6,528 nucleotides of DNA from assembly GCA_002401295.1 (NCBI GenBank), contig NVSR01000098.1, positions 166 to 6,693 of the forward strand. Reading direction: 5' to 3'. This document shows positions 1-5,159 of this stretch, in pieces. The DNA comes from SAR324 cluster bacterium (GTDB taxonomy: Bacteria > SAR324 > XYD2-FULL-50-16). The first letter of the stretch is position 1. Each line of letters begins with the position of its first letter. The position numbers were made by a program, and so were the translations under genes. The notes beneath the pieces are model-generated. The model searched no databases and was not told the origin of the DNA. It was given only the letters and a program-made list of their open reading frames with translations.

Positions 1-845
1 ACTTCTGCCATAAAATCAGCTAGAGCCAGTTGAATGGGAGTCACCGTACAAAAGGTAACGTATTGATGGATTTTACGGAACTCATGAGTCAAAGCTTTCG
101 GAGCAATACAATAACCTACTTTCCAGCCCGTAGTATGGTAAGTTTTACCAAAAGAGGAGACCACAAAAGAGCGTTGAGCCAGCTCTTCATGGCGCAGCAC
201 ACTCTGATGCACCCCTCCATCAAAGACAATGTGTTCATAAACTTCATCCGAAAGGATCAAGATGCCGCGTTGCCTGGTGATTTCCGCCAGCCTATCCAGA
301 TCCTGTGCTGATAAAACTGCCCCCGACGGGTTGTGAGGAGAGTTGATAATAATCAATCTGGTTTTGTCATTAATGCAATCCTGAAGCCTCTGCCAATCGA
401 TACTATAGTCTTCAGGCATTAAGGGAATATGTATGGACTTTCCCCCATTCAGCTCCACTGCAGGCTCATAGGAATCATACGCGGGGTCAAACATAATCAC
501 TTCATCACCAGGGCGAACCACAGTACTGATGGCGACAAACAGTGCTTCCGTAGCACCGGAGGTCACCGTAATTTCATCTGTCGCTGAAAGATTGCGCCCA
601 TAAAGCTGCGCCACTTTATGGCGGATCTGTTCCAATAGAGCAGGAACCCCCGTCATCGGTGCATATTGATTATAACCTTCCATCATATATTGCCGGACCA
701 AATCCAACAATCGTTGAGGGCAACTAAAATCAGGAAAGCCCTGAGAAAGGTTGATTGCTTGATGTTTCGCCGCTAACTGGGACATGACCGTAAAGATGGT
801 AGTGCCCACTTTGGGTAATTTGGATTGAATCTGAATACCTGCCAT
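1..845 (-). CDS. ybdL: YbdL-type PLP-dependent aminotransferase (methionine/aromatic), 3'-truncated by window edge
   Basis: This is a fold-type I pyridoxal-phosphate aminotransferase, most like E. coli YbdL, which transaminates methionine and, less well, aromatic amino acids to 2-oxo acids in the cytoplasm. The frame is open from the start to base 1, giving 281 codons of an expected 385 or so. Visible landmarks are QSKLPKVGTTIF near the N-terminus, NLSQGFPDF (32-40), NQYAPMTG (59-66), TSGATEAL (95-102), HNPSG (171-175), SDEVYEH (199-205) with the cofactor-binding Asp200 and Tyr203, and SSFGKTYHTTGWKVGY (230-245) with Lys234 as the Schiff-base lysine. The C-terminal arginine that binds the substrate carboxylate lies beyond the window. 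Two tandem ATG codons (845 and 848) are possible starts; 845 has the better spacing from the GAGG motif. It lies 165 bases after modC on the same strand, and I see no functional link to molybdate. The family call is firm; the exact substrate is inferred from similarity. Confidence 0.93.
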   Translation of the reverse strand, partial: MAGIQIQSKLPKVGTTIFTVMSQLAAKHQAINLSQGFPDFSCPQRLLDLVRQYMMEGYNQYAPMTGVPALLEQIRHKVAQLYGRNLSATDEITVTSGATEALFVAISTVVRPGDEVIMFDPAYDSYEPAVELNGGKSIHIPLMPEDYSIDWQRLQDCINDKTRLIIINSPHNPSGAVLSAQDLDRLAEITRQRGILILSDEVYEHIVFDGGVHQSVLRHEELAQRSFVVSSFGKTYHTTGWKVGYCIAPKALTHEFRKIHQYVTFCTVTPIQLALADFMAE

Positions 846-848
846 CAT

Positions 849-860
849 TCTTCCTCACCT
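849..860 (-). promoter_or_regulatory. Ribosome binding site of the ybdL-like gene
   Basis: On the minus strand AGGTGAGGAAGA directly precedes the tandem ATG ATG. GAGG is 7 bases before the second ATG (845) and 4 before the first (848), so the second is slightly favoured. The site supports independent translation of the gene despite its position after modC. Confidence 0.6.
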
Positions 861-985
861 TTGAAAAAATAGAACTGAGATGCACTGAAAAGTAGAGATA
901 AAAGCCCTAGCATTTTGGATTAATTTCTTTTACAAGTCTAGCCCTGTTTTGCAGACGGGCCTTCCCCATCCTTTTTCCTTTGGCT

Positions 986-1005
986 AAAAAAATTCTCTAT
1001 GAATC
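986..1005 (-). terminator. Weak terminator-like hairpin after modC
   Basis: Read on the minus strand just after the modC stop, GATTC and GAATT (one G-U pair) can form a 5-pair stem around a 5-base loop, with a run of seven T starting inside the second arm. The layout is that of an intrinsic terminator, but the stem is short and AT-rich. It may be weak or fortuitous, and read-through into the aminotransferase gene is possible. Confidence 0.25.
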
Positions 1006-1010
1006 CCCAA

Positions 1011-2078
1011 TCAGGTTAGTAAAACTACGCTCTTGACTTGTGCGTAGACTTTTTTCCCTAGTTTCAAATCAAGTAAGGTAGCTGATTTGCGTGTAATACG
1101 GGAAAGCATGACTATCTCTCCCGCTATCAAGCGCACCATTACTTGTGCGCCTCCATCTGGAATGATTTCCTCAATGGTCGCGGGAAAAATATTCAGAATA
1201 CTAGTATTAGATTGATATTCCAGGGTCAGACTGACATCACGTGCGGCAACTTTCAGCCTTACAGCATGTCCGACAGATAAAGCCTTTCGCGCTACTGAAA
1301 AGCGGCCACTGGGGAAATCGAGGTAGGTCAAGTCAAAGTCATCATCATGCCCTGCGACAATCCCTTGAATGATCACTCCCGCATCATCACTATGGGCCAG
1401 AGGTAAATCCAGACGGCTCAGCATCTCACCAATCGGACCTGCGGCCTTTAACTTGCCCTCCTCCAGCAGGACCAGATGATCCGCCAGCCGCACCACCTCA
1501 TCAAGGGAGTGGCTCACATAGATTACGGGGATATCCAATTCATCATGCAAAGACTCAAGATAGGGCATGATTTCCTGCTTGCGCGTTAGGTCCAGTGCGG
1601 ATAAAGGTTCATCCATCAACAGGATCCTGGGGCTGACCGCCAAGGCCCGAGCAATCGCGACCCTTTGCTTTTCACCACCAGAAAGCTGGTTCGTCCTGCG
1701 CTCCAGCAAAGGCTCAATCCCCAACAAGGCAATCGCCCTGTCCATAGAAACCTTACGCTGAGAAACGGGCACTCGCTTGACGCCATATTCGAGATTCCGC
1801 CTGACATTGAGATGGGCGAACAGGCTCGCTTCCTGGAAGACATAACCCAGAGAGCGCTGGTGAACTGGAACAAAATGTTTGCCATCTTGCCACTGCATGT
1901 CACCGACTCGTAAAAAACCATGACGGCATTTTTCTAACCCGGCAATGGCGCGTAGCAATGTAGTTTTGCCACAGCCAGAAGGTCCGAAGACTGCGGTGAT
2001 CCCCTTACCGGGAAGGTTCAAATCAACATCCAGAACAAAGTTTTTCCGCTTGATCCGGAACCGAGCTGTAATGGTCAT
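1011..2078 (-). CDS. modC: Molybdate ABC transporter ATP-binding protein ModC
   Basis: This 355-residue protein is the ATPase that powers molybdate import, working as a dimer on the cytoplasmic face of ModB. The ABC domain covers about residues 1-230, with Walker A GPSGCGKT (32-39), Q-loop Gln82 in VFQEASLF, signature LSGGE (132-136), Walker B ILLMDEP (152-158), D-loop SALD and H-loop His190 in YVSHS. Residues 290-353 or so, beginning NTSILNIFPATI, form the TOBE/Mop domain that binds oxyanion in ModC proteins and tells them from sulfate or spermidine ATPases. The length agrees with the family (E. coli ModC is about 352). The frame is open up to 2165, but the ATG at 2078 overlaps the modB stop as ATGA and places the usual short lead before the first strand, so it is chosen. 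No strong ribosome site precedes it, which fits translational coupling to modB. Confidence 0.96.
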   Translation of the reverse strand: MTITARFRIKRKNFVLDVDLNLPGKGITAVFGPSGCGKTTLLRAIAGLEKCRHGFLRVGDMQWQDGKHFVPVHQRSLGYVFQEASLFAHLNVRRNLEYGVKRVPVSQRKVSMDRAIALLGIEPLLERRTNQLSGGEKQRVAIARALAVSPRILLMDEPLSALDLTRKQEIMPYLESLHDELDIPVIYVSHSLDEVVRLADHLVLLEEGKLKAAGPIGEMLSRLDLPLAHSDDAGVIIQGIVAGHDDDFDLTYLDFPSGRFSVARKALSVGHAVRLKVAARDVSLTLEYQSNTSILNIFPATIEEIIPDGGAQVMVRLIAGEIVMLSRITRKSATLLDLKLGKKVYAQVKSVVLLT

Positions 2079-2758
2079 GACTGTACTACTGAAAAGCGGC
2101 GATTGAGCAAATAAACGGACATCAACATGAGGAAAGAGAGCACCAATAAGCCGCCGGAAAGCCAATGAGCAGAACCATATTCAAGTGCTTCAACGTGATC
2201 ATAGATCGCAATCGACAGCACCTGGGTCTCACCGGGAATATTACCACCGATCATCAATACCACACCAAACTCACCCACTGTGTGGGCAAAGCCAAGTACG
2301 GTAGCTGTCAGGAATCCGGAACGAGCCAAGGGAACGGCTACAGTGAAAAAACGATCCAGGGGGGAAGCACCCAGAGTAGCAGCCACTTCCAAAGGACGAT
2401 TTCCAATCGCAGTAAAGGCATTTTGTAATGGCTGAATGACAAAGGGCATCGAGTAAAATACCGAACCAATCACTAAACCAGTGAAGGTAAAAGCGAGTCT
2501 CTGCACACCCAACCAATCCATCAGACCACCCAAAGGACCATGAGGGCCGAGCGCCACTAAAAGATAAAACCCCAGTACTGTGGGTGGTAAGACAAGTGGC
2601 AAAGCAATCACCGCTTCCAGCATAAATTTAAATCGCCAACGGGTACGTGCCATCCACCAAGCGATCGGCGTTCCCAGCAATAACAAGATCAGTGTGGTAA
2701 TCCCTGCCAGCTTGAGTGTGATGACCAAGGCGATCAGATCGGACTCACTCAATACCAT
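2075..2758 (-). CDS. modB: Molybdate ABC transporter permease ModB
   Basis: This 227-residue inner-membrane protein is the channel subunit of the molybdate importer. About five hydrophobic segments are visible (roughly 10-34, 48-72, 92-115, 147-171, 198-218). The cytoplasmic EAA loop is clear, EVAATLGASPLDRFF at 124-138 with the conserved Gly130, and this loop docks on ModC. LPLVLPPTVLGFYLL (53-67) and the GEFG/GGNIPGET stretch (162-178) are typical of ModB. The frame can start further up at GTG 2779 or ATG 2767, but MVLSESDLIAL at 2758 lines up with the start of E. coli ModB (about 229 residues). With that start it overlaps modA by 14 bases, and its end overlaps modC by 4. The three genes are therefore almost certainly one transcript with coupled translation. 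Confidence 0.95.
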   Translation of the reverse strand: MVLSESDLIALVITLKLAGITTLILLLLGTPIAWWMARTRWRFKFMLEAVIALPLVLPPTVLGFYLLVALGPHGPLGGLMDWLGVQRLAFTFTGLVIGSVFYSMPFVIQPLQNAFTAIGNRPLEVAATLGASPLDRFFTVAVPLARSGFLTATVLGFAHTVGEFGVVLMIGGNIPGETQVLSIAIYDHVEALEYGSAHWLSGGLLVLSFLMLMSVYLLNRRFSVVQS

Positions 2759-3506
2759 AGTACCCATAACCAAATCCACGAATGATCTTTAGAGACTCAT
2801 CGCTTTTTACAAATGATAGGAAGGAGCGTGCTGTATCATTATCCCTCAGCAGTACAGCCTGTTGCTCAATGGGTGAATACAGTGACTGAGGTATTTTCCA
2901 ATAAGATCCCTCCACGGATTCTCCGGGGTGCTTCACCTGGGAATAGGCGATAAAGCCTAATTCCGCATTCCCACTCTTGACGAACTGGAAAGTCTGCCCA
3001 ATATTCTCACCGCGCACCATGCGTCCCCGCAATCCCTTCCAAAGCCCACGACCCTGCAGAATCTCTTGGGCTGCCTTGCCGTAAGGAGCTAGTTTCGGGT
3101 TAGCCAGGGAAAGGTAACGAAATTCTTTCTGCTCCAGGGTCTTACCTTCAATATCAACATAGTTTTTTTGGGGGCTCCAGAGAATAACTTTTCCAATGGC
3201 ATAGGTGAACCGGCTGCCAGGCAGAGCTACTCCTTCTTTTTCCAGTAGTTTGGGGCGTCTTGCATCAGCGGCAAAGAAAGCATCGAAAGGGGCGCCGTGC
3301 TTGATCTGAGCGTAGTGCTTTCCCGTGGAGCCAAAGATCAGTATGACTTTATGGCCTGTACTCTTTTCAAAACTCTCAGCAATTTTCCTGATAGTGCCAG
3401 TGAAATTGCTGGCTACGGCCACTCGAATTTTATCGGCCATTGCTTGTCCGCTAGACAGTATCAACAAAAATATCATCGCTAGTGTGTAAAGCAACCTGGT
3501 CCTCAT
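2745..3506 (-). CDS. modA: Periplasmic molybdate-binding protein ModA
   Basis: This 253-residue solute-binding protein captures molybdate (and probably tungstate) in the periplasm and delivers it to ModB. Residues 1-24 form a Sec signal peptide: basic MRTR, a hydrophobic core, then cleavage after AMA, leaving DKIRVAVASNF. Likely oxyanion contacts by analogy with the family are Ser33 (ASNF), Ser60 (GSTG), the NPKLAPYG loop (136-143), the ENIGQT loop (167-172) and Tyr188. GAPFDAFFAAD (71-81) is a family hallmark. The frame is open to 3587, but that would put 27 unlikely residues before the signal peptide and translate through the operator candidate. The ATG at 3506 has a strong AGGAG seven bases upstream and gives the family length. 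It is the first gene of the modABC operon. The SNFT and SRFTYAIGK stretches resemble, from memory, Azotobacter-type ModA more than the E. coli protein. Confidence 0.95.
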   Translation of the reverse strand: MRTRLLYTLAMIFLLILSSGQAMADKIRVAVASNFTGTIRKIAESFEKSTGHKVILIFGSTGKHYAQIKHGAPFDAFFAADARRPKLLEKEGVALPGSRFTYAIGKVILWSPQKNYVDIEGKTLEQKEFRYLSLANPKLAPYGKAAQEILQGRGLWKGLRGRMVRGENIGQTFQFVKSGNAELGFIAYSQVKHPGESVEGSYWKIPQSLYSPIEQQAVLLRDNDTARSFLSFVKSDESLKIIRGFGYGYYGIE

Positions 3507-3511
3507 GCCTT

Positions 3512-3518
3512 GTCTCCT
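3512..3518 (-). promoter_or_regulatory. Strong ribosome binding site that fixes the modA start
   Basis: AGGAGAC on the minus strand has its AGGAG core 7 bases before the ATG at 3506. It is the clearest ribosome site in the window and settles the start against the upstream in-frame ATGs at and below 3587. Confidence 0.8.
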
Positions 3519-3530
3519 AAGATACAAAAT

Positions 3531-3552
3531 GCTATATCCCATGAAATATAAC
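3531..3552 (-). promoter_or_regulatory. ModE-like operator upstream of modABC
   Basis: On the plus strand GCTATAT (3531-3537) and ATATAAC (3546-3552) form an inverted repeat matching at 6 of 7 positions around an 8-base spacer. The known ModE box is CGnTATATA-N6-TATATAACG. The present arms match it with the correct arm spacing, except at the innermost base of each arm and at the outer C/G bases. It sits 25-46 bases before the modA ATG and just ahead of the ribosome site, where ModE-molybdate would repress transcription. I infer molybdate-dependent repression. No modE gene is in the window, and I could not place convincing -35/-10 boxes next to the site. Confidence 0.6.
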
Positions 3553-3722
3553 AAAAATCCAAAAAATCGCAGTGCTATAGGAAACAAAAGGCTGGTATTG
3601 GCCTACGTCCCAGTCTCATTATCGAGTGAAAAACAGTATACTACAGATATTTAAGGAAAAAATTACAGAATCTTTTTTGCTTCCAACCCTCTAAGGGAGT
3701 TAGAAGAGAAGATCCCCCATCG

Positions 3723-3754
3723 AAAAACGGTAGCGCCGCCCTACGTGGCGGCCT
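3723..3754 (-). terminator. GC-rich hairpin with T run, possible terminator
   Basis: On the minus strand AGGCCGCC-ACGTAG-GGCGGC-G-CT folds into a stem of six GC pairs plus two more beyond one bulged base, with a 6-base loop. It is followed by ACC, G and five T. It could end minus-strand transcription coming from the hepT side before the modABC promoter. The T run starts four bases after the stem, which is not ideal, and a repeat-type hairpin is an alternative. Confidence 0.45.
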
Positions 3755-3770
3755 CACTGAGAGCAAAAAA

Positions 3771-3791
3771 GAATTATAATTCAAATATTTG
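3771..3791. repeat. Two touching perfect AT-rich palindromes
   Basis: GAATTATAATTC (3771-3782) is a perfect 12-base palindrome. It shares its last C with CAAATATTTG (3782-3791), a perfect 10-base palindrome. The pair is flanked by AAAAAG on the left and CTTTTT on the right, which are also complementary. On the minus strand the first palindrome is followed by six T, so it could act as a weak terminator. Paired operator sites are another reading; nothing identifies a binding protein. Confidence 0.5.
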
Positions 3792-4157
3792 CTTTTTGGG
3801 GAAATTAACAGAAGGAGATAGTTTTTTCTTCCAGCTCCCTAAGTGAATGCGCCAGCGTAATGTATGACCAAATATAACGCAAGCCGAAGGCGTCCCTTCA
3901 TCAAAACAAAACAACCACCTCTGATCGACATAGCCTATGGCGTTGCATATCCATTGACCTCCCGAAATTGATGACATTATTTGCCCTAACTCGAAAGTTG
4001 GAGTTCTTCTGTATCATCCTCAACAAATGCAGGAAATCAGTTTCAAGCTGACCCCATGATCACCTATTCTATAGTCAGGTCGTGGCAGAAAAATTTTGTG
4101 CTTAGAAAACGGAAGAGAACAAGGAAATATGGGCGTGGGAAGAGAGCTGAGTGCACT

Positions 4158-4565
4158 TCATAAAAACTGAATCGCGATTTGAGCAAAATCACGAAAATCT
4201 CCTAATCGCTTCTTAAGAATAGAGTACAGGATCTCCAAATTTAGACTCTGATAATCGTGAACTGCAATATTCTTAAAACCTACCATTGCTTGTAAGTTTT
4301 TACTTAATTTCGGCTCAATAATCCTACTTTTTTCCAGTAGCTCGAAAACACTTCGACTTGACTGAGGAATCCCCAGTTTTTTAAGGCGAATCATACGATT
4401 CCCTATACCCAAACAAGCTTCGCAAGCCCGTTGCAGATTAAGGATAATGGAGTCTTGTTTTGTGTAATCCCTTTCTAGTTCTTCCTCAAAGCCTTCGTAT
4501 TCCTCAGCAATGCGTAGCAGGCATCGCTCAATAGTGGCGGCCTTATTAATCAGAATATTATCCAT
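4158..4565 (-). CDS. hepT: HepT-like HEPN-domain toxin (RNase) of a MNT/HEPN module, active-site Arg replaced by Lys
   Basis: This all-helical 135-residue protein belongs to the HepT (DUF86) family of HEPN toxins, RNases that form dimers and cut RNA unless neutralised by the partner nucleotidyltransferase. Family landmarks are the N-terminal INKAATIERCLLRI helix (6-19), QDSIILNLQRACEAC (37-51), LGIPQSSRSVFELL (64-77) and the motif region VGFKNIAVHDYQ (95-106). The expected catalytic motif is R-x4-H-x-Y. Here it reads K98-NIAV-H103-D-Y105, so His and the Tyr that MntA AMPylates are kept while Arg is Lys (codon AAG). The length is that of intact HepT, with no frameshift. It begins 3 bases after the mntA stop, without a well-spaced ribosome site, so translation is probably coupled. 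Sampled 60-base lines are 30-37% GC, well below the mod genes. The family is firm; whether this toxin is active is open. Confidence 0.9.
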   Translation of the reverse strand: MDNILINKAATIERCLLRIAEEYEGFEEELERDYTKQDSIILNLQRACEACLGIGNRMIRLKKLGIPQSSRSVFELLEKSRIIEPKLSKNLQAMVGFKNIAVHDYQSLNLEILYSILKKRLGDFRDFAQIAIQFL

Positions 4566-4568
4566 GAT

Positions 4569-4973
4569 TTATTTTTTGCCTCGATAGATTTGCCGGCTAT
4601 CCTCCAGAATTCCCTGCCGTGACTCCTGCAAGCGAAGATAGGCCGAATCAACAAAGTTCTCAAAAAAATCACAGCTATCCTTGTCTGCTGTAAAAAGTCT
4701 CTGCCCTGAGTGAAGATTTTCCCATTGGAAAACGGTAGAAGCCTTGATCAGATCTACAAGATCCACATCTCTTTTAAGCTGGAAGGCAAGCTTTTCCTGT
4801 AATTGCCAGCGATCGAGTGAGTTCATTGGGCTTGCCGGTAAAATGGCTAGATCCAGATCACTTTCCTGAGTTTCGTATTCTGTTCCGAAACTTCCAAAGC
4901 AATAGATCCCTCTAAGATCAGGAAGCTCTTCCTGGAGTAATTGAATGGATACTTTTAATGCGGATGAAGACAT
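4569..4973 (-). CDS. mntA: MntA-like minimal nucleotidyltransferase antitoxin
   Basis: This 134-residue protein is a minimal nucleotidyltransferase of the polymerase-beta superfamily. In the MNT/HEPN modules it uses ATP to add AMP units to a tyrosine beside the toxin active site and so silences HepT. The catalytic signature G27-S28-x10-D39-x-D41 is complete (FGSFGTEYETQESDLDLAI, 26-44). A third acidic residue, Asp71 or Asp74, follows in RDVDLVDLI. The C-terminal half is helical with charged residues and ends YRGKK. The frame could begin at TTG 4997, but ATG 4973 gives the usual length and starts directly before the first helix. No strong ribosome site is seen. It is the first gene of the pair, 3 bases before hepT, and sits 186 bases after the HEAT-repeat gene. 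The antitoxin-first order would ensure antidote before toxin. Confidence 0.9.
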   Translation of the reverse strand: MSSSALKVSIQLLQEELPDLRGIYCFGSFGTEYETQESDLDLAILPASPMNSLDRWQLQEKLAFQLKRDVDLVDLIKASTVFQWENLHSGQRLFTADKDSCDFFENFVDSAYLRLQESRQGILEDSRQIYRGKK

Positions 4974-5093
4974 TGATATTTTATTTAGTAGGAACAAATA
5001 CTATTATTTCCGACCAGCATACTAATTCAAAACAGTTCCGAAAAGCAGGAAAAGGGGGATTCCTAATACAGAGGTATTCAGACTCAGAGTTGG

Positions 5094-5123
5094 CCTGTAT
5101 TCCCACACAGGAGCATGGGAATA
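5094..5123. repeat. Overlapping inverted repeats between the HEAT gene and mntA
   Basis: TATTCCCA (5098-5105) and TGGGAATA (5116-5123) are perfect 8-base inverted repeats around a 10-base loop. CCTGT (5094-5098) and ACAGG (5107-5111) form a second stem that overlaps the first, so the two hairpins exclude each other. On the minus strand they lie 37-66 bases after the HEAT-gene stop, where a terminator could be, but no T run follows. A protein-binding site ahead of mntA is another possibility. Confidence 0.4.
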
Positions 5124-5159
5124 AGCAAGGGAATTTGAGCGTGAAGAGGCAAGAACCCC

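Larger units (their letters stand above)
3673..3846. repeat. Degenerate pair of direct repeats
   Basis: Two similar stretches, about 25 bases each, start at 3673 and 3822 on the plus strand. Each has six T, then CTTCCA, a C-rich segment and CTAAG. They differ by small insertions and several substitutions. They bracket the GC hairpin and the palindromes. They may be remnants of a dispersed repeat, or chance in low-complexity DNA. Confidence 0.25.
3553..4157. other. Gene-poor spacer between modA and hepT
   Basis: No convincing gene lies here. The part next to modA must hold the modABC promoter. A TATACT box (minus strand, 3635-3640, inside the palindrome AGTATACT) is a possible -10 but lacks a good -35. 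Further left to right come a GC-rich hairpin with a T run (3723-3754), two touching AT-rich palindromes (3771-3791), a small ACGC/GCGT dyad near 3878-3894, an AACT-CGAA-AGTT dyad (3988-3999) and a 15-base string TTTCAAGCTGACCCC (4041-4055) that resembles, from memory, the termini of some insertion sequences. A 67-codon minus-strand frame (3774-3977) has no recognisable family or ribosome site. The character is that of decayed mobile or repeat DNA. Confidence 0.55.

Noticed and set aside
30..311. Plus-strand 93-codon frame at the left edge
   Set aside because: It is fully antisense to the aminotransferase gene, whose minus-strand reading has the complete PLP-site motifs.
2079..2165. Upstream extension of modC to an ATG at 2165
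   Set aside because: It would add 29 residues encoded inside modB with no counterpart in ModC. The ATGA overlap at 2075-2078 gives the normal family start.
3507..3587. Upstream extension of modA to an ATG at 3587
   Set aside because: It puts 27 residues before a good signal peptide and would place the operator candidate inside the gene, whereas AGGAG stands at the right distance from the ATG at 3506.
3553..3730. Molybdenum-cofactor riboswitch in the modA leader
   Set aside because: The short leader region shows no set of conserved stems typical of that RNA. Only the ModE-like operator and a few short dyads are visible.
3774..3977. 67-codon minus-strand frame in the spacer between modA and hepT
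   Set aside because: It has no ribosome site, matches no family I recognise, is rich in Trp and Cys, and runs through palindromic repeat-like DNA. Its length is within chance for open frames here. A decayed repeat-encoded peptide cannot be excluded.
5002..5030. Possible mntA promoter (TTGAAT, 17 bases, ATAATA on the minus strand)
   Set aside because: The -35 is passable, but the -10 matches the consensus poorly in every register, so it is not called.
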